DNA from: Fagopyrum homotropicum
Taxonomy: Eukaryota > Streptophyta > Magnoliopsida > Caryophyllales > Polygonaceae
Direction: 5' to 3'
DNA length: 64,000 nt
NCBI GenBank assembly: GCA_033239125.1
Contig: BSWB01000002.1
Location: forward strand, 110,956,443 to 111,020,442
Part shown: in pieces, positions 46,419 to 56,928 of the stretch
Layout: the number at the start of each line of letters is the position of its first letter
Position numbering within the stretch: the stretch's first letter is position 1
Position numbers and translations under genes: made by a program
Notes under the pieces: generated by a model
What the model was told of the DNA's origin: nothing
The model's input: only the letters and a program-made list of their open reading frames with translations
Databases searched by the model: none

Positions 46419-48164
46419 TGTTCGCTCCAAAAGGTGTGTGCAAGCTTTAATATTTAAAATCCCAAGATATATGCCTGAACAATATGCAAACTCGTAGTGT
46501 ACGGATCAATTGTAATAATAGAAAATATTTCAAGGGTCGGTCACAAGGACTATGGTGAAATAAAGCTCGGTAAATCAGGTTGTCAAATAACCACAACACG
46601 CAACAAGGCTATCAATGATGATATAAAAGTCAAGTTAAAGGGAATGCAGATTCTAGAGATTAAAGCATCCAGTTGTGGTTCTGACTCAAGATCTCAAAAG
46701 ATAGTGTGGACAAAGCTGAGGTTTGCAAAGGGAAGGTGTTTCTAAGATGGGAATAAATCACCGGGTAAGTCTCACTACTCACTATCCCAAACCAAAGATC
46801 CTATCACCGGGTAAATCTCAAGGTACTAAGGAAAGGAACTATAATCTCAAACAAACACACTACCTAAGGGAATAGAATCAACCTTTACCGGGTAAGTCTC
46901 AAGCTAACTCGCAAAGATGGGATGAAGGCACACTCAAACCCCAATATAGGATAAACCTTTATTACCTACACTCATGATCTTGGGTAAACAAGCAAAGGAA
47001 TCACCGGGTAAGTCTCATTCTAGGCTTGCGTTGGACCAGGAAAAGTATAATAAGAATAGGATTTGGCAAACTGGAATCTTAACTCAGATAAGGATCAGGA
47101 AAGGTTCACCTCGTTCAGTTATATTCCATCCTGGCCGAGATGTTCAATGACTGACCGAGGTGTTAGTCGGTTAAGGTAAAGACTCGAGCTATAGGGTCCA
47201 CTGGGGTTAAGATCATTCTATCATCGTCTTTCCCACAACTTTCAGCCAATCACCCTAGAATCGCATAAAGAACTTAGCCAATAATCATCATGATAACAAT
47301 AATCAAATTTGTGAGAAAGGAATCAATATTCAAACAAGAAAACCTTAAGACAAAGGTCTCAATAACTCAATGAATCAAACAAACAAACAATCAGCGTTCC
47401 TCAATCACAAATCAGAAAAGACAACAAAACCAAACCAACTAAGAAAGTCTTACAAACTTCCTTCAAAAAGCAAACTTCAGCTTGATTCCTTCCTTCCTTG
47501 AACTTCAACCTTCAAAACTTCCTTCAAACTTCCTTCAGAAAATCAATGATCCGAGGATGGCTAAATTGCAGAAAATCCCACCCTTTATATAGGAGAATTC
47601 TCTTCCAAAGATAAAATATATTAAAAAGATAATTTCCTTAAAATATATCTCCATATCTCCCAAAATAAATCAGCCAAAAAGATATCTTCCTTCCATAAAT
47701 CCAGCCAAAAATATGTGATATCCACTTTCCAAAAATAGAAGATCTCAGCTAAAAATAAAGATCTTATGGCTGTTACGATATTCGCCTCGGTCGAGTCGCT
47801 CTTGAAGATCACCTCGGTCGAGGTGGTACTGTAGCTGACCGAGGTGAATCTCAGCTGAAAGTGAAACTCTCTAATCTGGTCCAAAATCAATCTTCTCAAT
47901 CATTTCCATGCTTTCTAAGATCTTCTTATAACTCCTGAATGCTCCAGAAAGTAGCTCCAATGACTCCTTAGATTCCTTAGCTCCATTTTAGTCCAAAACG
48001 TGCCATTTTCCCTACAATTACAACGGAACTAGGTGTAGAACTCGATTTCCGCAAAGGTAGACAAAACAATAATATAATCAAAGAATATACATCCATACAT
48101 GCAGATTCATGAAGATAAAACGTCTAAACCAATCCCAGAGTATAGACTATAATACATGCTATCA
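46419..48164 (-). repeat. 5' LTR of element B
   Basis: Starts TGATAGCATG at 48164 and ends GGAGCGAACA at 46419, paired with 25420-27153. Palindromes CGCCTCG-GT-CGAG (about 47783) and CACCTCG-GT-CGAGGTG (47810-47825) lie upstream of the presumed transcription start. The TATA-like CCTTTATATAGGAG (47582-47595) is palindromic in orientation and fits a promoter on the minus strand. Confidence 0.92.
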
Positions 48165-48352
48165 AGGATGAGGAGTCTATTATGGCTCATTTTATGACTT
48201 TTGCATCCTTCTTTAGCTAATGAGATTGATCTTTATCCCTATACTTCAATGACTAACTTACTACATTTTGCTATCAGGGTGGAGAAGAAGATCAAAGGAC
48301 GGAATCAAGGGACAAATACTTGGATGACAGAGAAGAAATCTCGACCAACCTT
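48165..48352 (+). pseudogene. Element F gag, middle part
   Basis: Begins with the second AGGAT (48165-48169). It continues the F gag reading: EESIMAHFM, and after stops LLHFAIRVEKKIKGRNQGTN and TWMTEKKSRP. This matches the usual gag order after the insertion point at 25419. It ends where a complete LTR starts. Confidence 0.8.
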
Positions 48353-49382
48353 TGTAAGAATTAGGATTTTTGAATCCTAGTTAATGATGATTAGGTTAAT
48401 TAGTAATTAATACATAACTCGCGAAGAGTGTGTGAAATGTTGAGTTTATGGATTGATAGTTATGATCTTTGAGGATGTTGATATTGTGGATTGTGTTATG
48501 GTCATGATCTTGCGAGATCTTGAAGACTAGGAGGTGGAACTCCTATCTTGTGGATAATGATTGATATCTGTGTGCCTTGTGTATACAAGCACTGATCGTT
48601 TCCTGAGGGAAACCGTGATTACATTGGTTAGGACTACCTTGTGACAGGTAAGTCCTTTGGGCTTACTTAGTTGATGTTTATGGATTTGAGTGATTGTGAT
48701 AGTGGTGTGTGTGCAAATATATGTTGCATTGACAACCTAACCGGACTAGGACGACCATATATGTATTAATTGGCCCAAGTGTATGATAACGGGCCGTGAT
48801 AATTTGTCTAGCTCAAAATGGGGCAGCTAGGGGGTTCTTTGCGACCATTCCACCAGATGGTGATGATTGACACCAATTCCGAACCTGTGTGGTGAAAGGG
48901 GACAAAGGCAAGGTTGTTGTACTCCTCGTATCACACCGAATGAATTAGTAATGTTATAGTGTAATGAAGATAATAAACGGATGTTATGTGATCATGAACA
49001 TGTTATGATGTGATAATGTGTGCTATTACCGTTATTTTTATTCATAAACTGTTAGCTACCGGTTTTAAACCGTGTTGTAGATGCTTTGCAGGATAGGAAG
49101 ACTGCAGACTGATTTGGTAGGGTGATCGGTCGAGGACTTTCGTACATTTAGGTGGTGTGTGGGTTTTTGGGATGTATACATGTATATGATGTTATTGTTT
49201 TGATACTCAGTTGATGTTTTGTAAGTTTTACGTTGTTGACATTTTAGTTTATAAATGTTTGGTTTTATATTTATTTGTGCCATGTTGTAAGATCCATTGA
49301 ACTTGTTGTTAGGCTAGGGTCAAGATCCATTGTGAGATCCTATCCCAATAGCGCCCGAGTCCTTCGGATTCGGAGTGTTACA
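48353..49382 (+). repeat. Complete LTR (C type), possibly a solo LTR
   Basis: Starts TGTAAGAATTAGGATTTTTG and ends GGAGTGTTACA. Its start matches 54575-54660 and its end matches 49651-49781, the two LTR parts of element C. No internal region is attached on either side and the flanks (ACCTT and GGCTA) are not a target duplication. It may be a solo LTR that lost its duplication, or a product of recombination between C-type LTRs. Confidence 0.75.
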
Positions 49383-49650
49383 GGCTACAAGAATCTCGGC
49401 CAAGATTTCAACTGAGATTTTCCCCAAAAAGACGAAGGGAGGAGATCCTTTCCTGATTCAACAATCCATAACTCTTCTACTCACTCTCGTCCTTTGAATG
49501 AACCTTCAAAGGCTAACAAAAGGAGTACTTCTAACCCTACCTTACACTCTAAAGATAACGTTTGATTTAAATGCGAAGGTAGAGGTCACTACATGCGAGA
49601 TTGTCCTAATAAACGAGTTTTACTTCTAACCTTACCTTACGCTCTATAGA
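49383..49650 (+). pseudogene. Element F gag, zinc knuckle part
   Basis: Reads a nucleocapsid-type CCHC knuckle, FKCEGRGHYMRDCPNKRV (about 49566-49620). The codon for the first Cys is TGA. Half palindromes AATCTCGGCCAAGATT lie at 49392-49407. The segment TACTTCTAACCCTACCTTAC (about 49528) is repeated, slightly changed, at about 49621, just before the next LTR piece. Confidence 0.75.
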
Positions 49651-49785
49651 TATCGTATGTTTTTATATTTATATGTTCCTTGTTGTAAGTTCCAATGAAC
49701 TTGTTGTCAGACTAGGGTAATGATCCATTATGAGATCCTAGCCCAATAGCGCGCCGAGTCCCGCGAATTCGGGGTGTTACAAAGT

Positions 49786-49798
49786 TGGTATCAAAGTC
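49786..49798 (+). promoter_or_regulatory. Primer-binding site of element C
   Basis: TGGTATCAAAGTC, initiator tRNA-Met type, four bases after the LTR terminus TTACA. Confidence 0.75.
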
Positions 49799-50894
49799 TT
49801 AGGTTGACAACAATGACACTTGCAATCTTCTTGAAAGGCCGAATAGATAAAATAAATAGAACCTGAAAGGGGTCTGTTGCGAAAGGGATTTGATTTTAAA
49901 AAAGTGTTCACAATCGATTGTGATAGATTGTACGAGAAGCCATCACTCCTTCCATGGATCTCAACAGTTTAGTTATATATATATATACACTAGATTGCTG
50001 TGTATGACTTGCATATTACCTCTGTATACATATGGCTTTAGTGTGGCCTTTTAAGTAGCTATGATATTCTCGCTGATGACTCAGATTAGAGCAACATCTG
50101 CTATAGGACGGGAAAGAGGTAGACCACCTCTATCTTCGGTATTCCTAGGTCATGGACGACTTAGTAGACTTCGAGTAGCGAGAGGTCGGGGTCGAATCTC
50201 CATTGCTAATCCGCTAAAGATGGAAGATAGAGTTGAGGAAGATGTTGAGAATGTAATTCATGAGACCGATGACAGTGTGGGAACTTCAGTGGAGAACGAG
50301 ATGGTTACCCTAATTAGATCATAGAGTACTCAAGTGGTGGATTCAAGTTGCGCCTTGTTGAAGCATTAAGCTTGAGAAGACGTCTAGCGTGTAACGGAAG
50401 TGGAGAAGAAGGAAAGATGCGTTCCATATCCTTTGGCATAACCAGATCCGCTGAGGTGTTGTAAAAGGTGATTTCGGTCTTAGTTACACCAGAGAGATTG
50501 ACTAAGGTTTTTAAGGCTCAAGAGAAGCTAGGAACACCGACGCCAGATGTATGATCGAAGGTTTACAATTACTAGAGAGTATTGGTAAGAAAATGTAGAA
50601 ACATAATTGAAGTTGATCTATCATCCAAGGGATCGACGGTTTGAGATGAGGTGAACTTGATTGGAAGGGTTGTTCGGTCTAATAAGCCAAAGAGGTGGCA
50701 AAGATTAGAGTATACCAATACTAGGAGTGGAGCTTTTGATAATGACGAGGCTCAATACGGAAACGAACGGGTTATTCCTTTATATGATATCTTCCTTTGT
50801 GGGATCTTGTACCAAGATGAAGTCGTGATAATAGACGTGTGAATAGTATCATGAATACCTAAGAAATTCACTTGTGAGCGTTGGAGTTGAAGAA

Positions 50895-51245
50895 CCAATA
50901 TCGCCATCTGCTGTAGGTACCATTCAGATTAATGGTTTACCTGTTAGAGATTTTGTGATACGAGTGCTATGCAATTATTGATTTCTTTGTTATGTGTTGA
51001 GCGTTTGGTGTTAGATACGATAGAGAGGATGTCCTTTATTATAGGGATACCTGATGGTAGTAGGGTTAGAGGTACCTATGAGATACGTGTTTGTCCCATT
51101 CATTTAGGGACTTGTGATTTGCTTGTGGACTTCTTTGTCATGTCGTTAGTGCGTGAGAAAGTCATTTTGAGTATGGATTGGATAGACCGGCGTAGTGTCG
51201 TTTTGATGTTGGTAGGCAGACCGTGTTGGTCACTACTACGATAGG
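50895..51245 (+). pseudogene. Element C protease remnant
   Basis: Reads GTIQINGLPVRDFV (the active-site region decayed to TRVLCNY in one frame), then MQLLISLLCVERLVLDT, then CPIHLGTCDLLVDFFVMSLV and VILSMDWIDRRSVVL. The last block is the conserved GMDWL-type end of the gypsy protease. Frameshift and loss of the active-site context make it inactive. Confidence 0.75.
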
Positions 51246-51377
51246 TTAGACTGAGAATTTTTCTTGAGGTAGGAATCTTGAAAAGACGTGTACTATTATC
51301 AGTGCAGTTCTAGTAGCGAGGCTGATTGGATAGGATTGTAACACCTTTGGGTGCGACGTTAGAGGACATTTTGTTGT

Positions 51378-52560
51378 ATGCGAGTTGGTGGAGGTGTAGA
51401 TAAGCCATCCAGTCTATTGCCACTAAAGAGCGTGGATTTTGGCGTTGAGTTAGGGCCAGGGATGAGACCGATTTTAAAAGCACCATATCCTATGGCGCTG
51501 TTAGAATTGAAGAAGCAACTCAAGGAGTTAGCAGAGAAGGGCTTCATATGCCCTAGCGTTTCCCCATGGGGTGCGCCGATACTTTTGTGCGGAAGGATGG
51601 ATCGATGAGGCTGTGCATTGATTTAATAAGATGACAATCAAGAGGGAGTAGTCATGACTCTACAATGACGATCTGTTGGATCTGTTGCTAGAAGTTTTAG
51701 TGTTTTTCCGGATAGATTTGAGATCCGGATATCACTAGTTGAGAGTGAGAGAGATGGATGTGCCCAAAACGGCATTTCGGACTCGGTATGGCCACTACGA
51801 GTTTGTAGTGATGCTATTCGAGCTCACAAATGTGTTGCCGTCTTTATGAAGTTGATGAACGGCATCTTCATCGACTTCCCAGTCTTCATAGATGACATCC
51901 TAATGTACTCTCATAGCAGAGAGGAACACACATGACATGTGAGGACGGTGTTACGAGTTTTGCATGATAGAGAGCTGTATGTCAAGCTCTCTAAGTGCGA
52001 GTTTTGGATATTTGAGGTAGCCTTTCTAGGTTATGTGGTTTCCGCCAAGGGGATTAAGGTTGATCCGACGAAGATTGCGGCTGTTGCAGCATGGACGATT
52101 CCAACGAATGTTAAGGAAGTACGTATCTTCCTTAGCATAGCAGGATATTACCATAGATTTATGGAAAGGTTTTTTGTGATTGCCCGACCACTTACCAGTC
52201 AGTTGAGGAAGACTACCCGGTTTGTATGGTCCGAGCCGTGTACTTAGAGTTTTTAGGAGCTGAAGAGGAGGTTGACTTTTACTTCTATCTTAGCACAGTT
52301 AGAAGACACTGAGGATTTCGTGTTTTACAATGATGCTTCCAAGCTTGGCTTGGGTTGTGTATTGATGTAGCGAGGCAGGGTAATTGCTTATGCGTCTCGA
52401 CAGTTGAAGACGTATGAGGAGAATTCCCAACTCATGACCTCGAGTTAACCACAGTGATTCATGTCTTGCAGATCTTGCGGTATTACCCGTATGGAGTTTC
52501 ATGCCAGATCTTCACAGACCATAATATTTTGAAGTGTATTGTAATCAGTAGAGATTGAAT
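51378..52560 (+). pseudogene. Element C reverse transcriptase and RNase H remnant
   Basis: RT blocks: KSVDFGVELGPGMRPILKAP, LAEKGFICPSVSPWGAPIL, the catalytic FIDDILMYS near 51888-51914, then LYVKLSKCEFWIFEVAFLGY, VDPTKIAAVAAWTIPTNVKE and AGYYHRFMERFFVIARPLT. RNase H: VFYNDASKLGLGCVLM, VIAYASRQLKTYEENSQ. Several frameshifts and stops occur, including one just after the RT N-terminus (51608). Confidence 0.85.
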
Positions 52561-52839
52561 AACCGCCAGAAGCGATGTCTTGAGTTGATAAAGGATTTTA
52601 ACCTTGAATTCTTCTATCATTTAGGAAAGCGAATGTAATTGCTAATGCCCTTAGCAGGAAGACGCCTTGAGAGAAGGCGATAGCGAGAATGACAACTCAA
52701 TCTCAATTGTAGAGGGATCTATCCTTGTTCGAGTTGGACATTCAGTTTCCTAATACGGACAGTTATCTGTCTACTTTAGAAGTTCTACCTGATCTATTGG
52801 GGAAATTCAATAGAAACGGGAGACTTGCCAAACATTGAG

Positions 52840-53480
52840 ACGGGTCCGAGACAGGATGTCTCGAGGTGAGGCCCCTCTTACTCAGTGCACCCAGGTGCGA
52901 GTAAGATGTATCAGTTTGTGAGATGCTCATTTTGGTGAGGCGGACTGAAACCCAACATGGCCCAGTTTGTGGCCTAGTGAGTGACCTATCAATAGGTCAA
53001 GATAGAGCATTGTAGACCTATAGGAGAACTCCATCCACTACCCGTGCCGTAGTGGAAGTAGGAGAACATCTCCATGAACTGTGTTATCGATTTGAGACCG
53101 AGCAAGAACTTTAATGTTACTTGAATTGTGGGAGATAGATTGACTAGTACCGCACACCTTATTTCCACTAAGGAAAATGTATGGTCGGTGATTTGGCTAG
53201 TTGTGGAACTCAATAGTTAGATAATAAGATACCATGGGATAATGTGGTTTATTATCTCTGATAGAGATAGATGGGTTCCTTATAAATTTTGCAGTCGATG
53301 CATGAAATTGTAGATACGAGCTTACTTATCATAATAGACGGTCATCCTTGGAAGGATAGTTATACTAGCATGATCGTATTTATACTGACTTGAGGAAGGA
53401 TGTTATGAGCTTACATGCTAGTCAGGATATTGGTATGGTCAGATTACCATTTGTGGATAAGACCGTATAACGATAATTGA
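52840..53480 (+). pseudogene. Element C integrase remnant
   Basis: Only scattered blocks survive: a region near 52915-52950 matching the HH part (CEMLILVRRTET), and HGIMWFIISDRDRWVPYKF near 53231-53290, which corresponds to the HGVP-SIVSDRDPRFTS core around the second catalytic Asp. Frame changes are frequent. Confidence 0.6.
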
Positions 53481-53759
53481 CATGTGTTGGTCAGAGTGCT
53501 AATAACATAAACTTGAGAAGGTACCGGATGATGTGATCCAAGAGTGGATACTAATAGTGTAGAGCCGCCAATAGTTGTGTGCGGTTAAGAGGCGTCGGCC
53601 TCTAGAGTTCCGAGTAGGAGCTCATGCCTGAATGAGGGTGACTTTAACGCGAGGCGTTGGAAGTGATAATTAAGGGAAATGGAATCCCTAATACGCCACA
53701 TTGTGAGTGGTTCTGAAGCGAGTTGAAGTGATGGTATACCGACTTGTGTTGCCACCAGA

Positions 53760-54045
53760 TTAGGGGATGTTTACCCATTTTCATGTGTCTCAACTGGAGG
53801 AGTATACGCCAGATCCAAGATACATTATCAGTTATAAGGATTTAATGGTTGAGCCGGACCACATGTTTGTTGAGCATCTATTAGGGGTCCTAGAGCAGGT
53901 ATTTGACGATTATGCTCGAAGGACGTTCCGATGACGAGGATTCAATGGGTTTGATGGATGGCCAATGAGGCCATATGGGAGACGGAGGGTAGTATGCGGT
54001 GGAACCACCCAAAGATTTATGCAGGAATGACTGCATTTATGGGAT
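53760..54045 (+). pseudogene. Element C integrase C-terminus and chromodomain remnant
   Basis: Reads HVSQLEEYTPDPRYIISYKD (the FHVSMLRKY-type integrase end). After a frameshift it reads MTRIQWV, WMANEAIWETEGSMRWNHPK, matching the EATWE core of a chromodomain. In chromoviruses this module guides integration to particular chromatin. Confidence 0.65.
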
Positions 54046-54189
54046 TGGCGAGAGAGAGTTTTAGTAGTTCTTGAAGGACTTATGTGCTTATATGAATATG
54101 TGATTTGATATGTGTTATTATTGACGTGCTAGATTGTGATGTGTAATCTTAGTAGATCTTGCTATGCTAGCATGAATCATGATTATAGA

Positions 54190-54480
54190 TGGAGATGATT
54201 CTACCTCCATACTATAGAGTGAGATTAAGATAGTTGGAGATAGTTTTACCTCCAAGATTCGAGTTGTTACATTGTAATTTTATTGGAGATGTTCTTCCTC
54301 CATGCTATCATTGTGATTATAGTTGTTGGAGATGTTCTTCCTCCATGATTTTGAGTTATGATTACGGTTTGCCGGAGATGTTATACCTCTGTTCCTTTGT
54401 GATGGGTTTGGGTTGCCGGAGATGTTCTACCTCCGTGCCTTTGGGATGATTTTAAGATTATTGGAGATGTTATGCCTCCG
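54190..54480 (+). repeat. Array of seven short hairpin repeats upstream of the 3' LTR of element C
   Basis: Seven copies of TGGAG-N9/10/11-CTCCA or variant occur at about 54190, 54234, 54284, 54327, 54373, 54417 and 54462, spaced 43-50 bp. Four copies pair TGGAG with CTCCA. One pairs CGGAG with CTCCG. One pairs TGGAG with CTCCG (G-U in RNA). One is imperfect (CGGAG with CTCTG). Confidence 0.85.
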
Positions 54481-54574
54481 TGTGAGTGAGTGCTTATACC
54501 TCAGCATATGGGACCGAGAGGATTTGGGTTTGTCCAAAGTTTCGGGACGAAAATTTTTCTTAAATGGTGTGTGA

Positions 54575-54730
54575 TGTAAGAGTTAGAATTTTCGAATCCT
54601 AATTAATGATGATTAGGTTAATCATTAATTGACACATAACTTGCGAAGAGTGCGTAAGTGATGAATATGAGTCCCACCGTTATGTTCCTGGCGTAATTTT
54701 GGACTTATGGAAAAATTTTTACTTTTTCTA
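54575..54730 (+). repeat. Start of the 3' LTR of element C, truncated
   Basis: TGTAAGAGTTAGAATTTTCG matches the start of the complete LTR at 48353 for about 85 bp, then diverges. It is cut at about 54730, where LTR D starts. Before it lies a conserved TTTCGGGACGAAAATTTTTC (54539-54558), typical of the region just upstream of gypsy polypurine tracts. Confidence 0.8.
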
Positions 54731-56928
54731 TAACACCCCAAGTCCGCGGGATATCGGGATGCTACGGGCGAGACCTCACAATGGGTCCCGACCCTTAGCT
54801 TGACAATAATTTCACTAGACCTTTCAAACATGGAACAAATAAAGGCAAAACAGGAAATAAATTTGAATGCAAATGATAAGAAACCCGGAAGAATGCAACA
54901 ACAAACTTCAGCCGAGATACAACTCAAACCAAACACCAAACACGCGGCATACAAAACGCAACAACCAAAGGACAAAAACACATTAAACTCCAACTCTTAA
55001 ACCCTTCCTAAAATGTACGGACCCTGAATGCCCACCCTTCCGGATCTCTCGGCCGCATTCCTAACCTGCAAGGCATTCTACAACATTTGGTATAAAACCG
55101 TTAGTTCATATTCGAAGCATTAGAATTAACGGGAAAGGCACAAACACAAGTAAATCATCATAAACACACAACATACTCAAAAGCACACCAATCCGGTTTA
55201 TTATCTTTATTATTATTAAGTCATATCCCGTTCTAATTCAACTTCTTTTTTGACACGAGAATCTCCCGAAACTCGCCTCGGTCCCTTCTTTCAGCAATGG
55301 AATGGTTCGGATGCCTCTGACCGTCTAACCAACACGGGCTAGTTGCCGATAACCTCCTAGCTCTCGCAAGAGGTAGGCAGTGATGTCACCGCCCGTTATC
55401 ATACATTTGGGTCAAATAATATAAAGGTCGGTAATCTCTGTCCGGTTTAGTTGTTATGAACAATAAATAATAAACACATATCACCAAACACACATCAATG
55501 CTAATACAAGGAATACGAGCTAAGTAAGTCCGGAGACTTACCTCGTCACCACTCTCGCTACCTTAGGGAGGAAGACCATAACCTGCTCACAAGAAGATAA
55601 CTATATCAACAACAACCCACTAACAATAGAAGTCTAAGACTTCTAAACAAATGATCTACGCAAGACCATTTGACTCTCAATTCTAGGACCGCATCCTAGA
55701 ATCCCTCATGCTCACATCACACTCAACAGAAGCTAGAAGTCCTAAGACTTCTAAGCCCTCGGATCTCACAAGATCATAACTCACAACGCCACTAGGATAA
55801 CATGCCTAGTCTCCATGATCACAAAGGTAACAACACTACGCTAGGATACGCATATCCTAGCCCATAATCTCAACAACCATGAGCTCACAACTATAAACTT
55901 GCAATTTCAACCTCACAAGCCTCACAAGGATATCCCTACACTAATCCTATGTACCACTCAAAGATCATACATCCCTTAACCCTATGAACAATCCAACAAC
56001 CTCTATATACTCGCCTAAGGTCCACAAGCCACTGCATGGCATTCTAACTATCCTAGGTCCAAACCTAACATGCTTCTATCAACAACACTCTCTAAGATCA
56101 TCTAAGAATACATACTCAAGGTAGGGAACTCACCAAGCAAAGGTGCGGGATCGGAAGGAAGAAGAGCAGCCGCAAAAGGGGAAAGAAGACCGCAAGGGAG
56201 GGCTGACAGAATCATCAGCCGCCCCTGCGGCCTGGGCTGGCCGCCCCTGAGACTCAGGCCGGCCACCCCTGCGGCTCAGGCCGGCCGCCCCTGCGGTCGA
56301 ACAACAGAGCCGAATCCGCCATGGTTTATTCGGTGGATCCTTGATGTGTTGATGCCTCCTAGCTTCCTTGCTCTACCATAGATGTTATCCACATACCATA
56401 ACATCACACAAGGCATCCCAAACTCGATCCCAAACACATGCAAGCCAGAGGAAAGAAAACAAGATGAAGCTATGGCTTCCACCATTGAAGCTTGAGGAAG
56501 AAGATGAAGAAGATGAAGGGGAAGAAGAAGCTTACTATTGAACTAGGATTTGCAGACCACCTCCTTGCTGGACACTTACACAAGAAGAAGAGAAGGAAGG
56601 ATCATATAGAGCTTCTACAATGTCAAGAATTGAAGAAGAGAGCACAAGAAAGAAATTGGCAAAGGAGTTCACCGTGAATGAGGAAAGGAGAGAGGGAGAA
56701 GGAACAAGGCTGCCACAAAAGGGGGAAGCTCAAGGGTCAGCTGACCCATCCTTCCAACTACGCTAGGAACCGAGGGGTCCAAAAGCAAAGTTGAAAAACG
56801 AGAGGTCGGGGCGGGATATTGGAATAAATCCCGTTACTCAACGCCTCGTGCCTGCGGGAAAACTGAGCCGCGCCTGCTGAAGGTTGATAAACCGCTCAAC
56901 ACTCGGTATAAAAATTCCGGATTTTACA
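54731..56928 (-). repeat. Long LTR of element D (minus strand)
   Basis: Read on the minus strand it starts TGTAAAATCCGG at 56928, directly after a TTTCGGGACGAAAC-type pre-LTR motif (56970-56951), so it is the 3' LTR of a minus-strand element. It ends GGACTTGGGGTGTTA at 54731. At about 2.2 kb it is long for this lineage. No second copy is in the window, so the ends are inferred from TG and the conserved GGGTGTTA terminus. Confidence 0.65.
56217..56296. repeat. GC-rich hairpin cluster in LTR D
   Basis: Four close copies of GCCGC-CCCT-GCGGC or variant at 56217-56230, about 56239, about 56260 and 56283-56296, joined by GGC(T/C)GGCC and CTCAGGCCGG. The base composition stands out sharply from the surrounding AT-rich LTR. 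Confidence 0.85.

Larger units (their letters stand above)
25420..48164 (-). mobile_element. Athila-type LTR retrotransposon B, interrupted by element A
   Basis: On the minus strand the order is 5' LTR (48164-46419), tRNA-Asp-type primer site, gag, protease, RT, RNase H (split by A), spacer, Athila-type extra ORF, spacer, 3' LTR (27153-25420). The LTRs begin TGATAGC and end GCGAACA, and a perfect AGGAT duplication flanks the element. Without A it is about 11.65 kb. The integrase domain is absent. The two LTRs differ at roughly one base in ten over the first 250 bp at the terminal end (by eye), so the insertion is old. The target was the gag of element F. Confidence 0.92.
49651..54730 (+). mobile_element. 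Chromodomain Ty3/gypsy element C (decayed)
   Basis: Partial 5' LTR (about 49651-49781, ending GGGGTGTTACA), then a primer-binding site, gag remnant, protease, RT, RNase H, integrase, chromodomain, a hairpin array and the start of the 3' LTR (54575). The domain order and integrase-distal chromodomain identify a chromovirus, closest by eye to the Tekay/Del lineage. All coding parts are broken. The 3' LTR is cut off near 54730 by LTR D. Confidence 0.85.

Noticed and set aside
22861..47825. Reading the dispersed CTCG palindromes as a CRISPR array
   Set aside because: This is a plant nuclear genome, spacing is irregular, the copies lie in LTRs and coding linkers, and there are no uniform spacers or cas genes.
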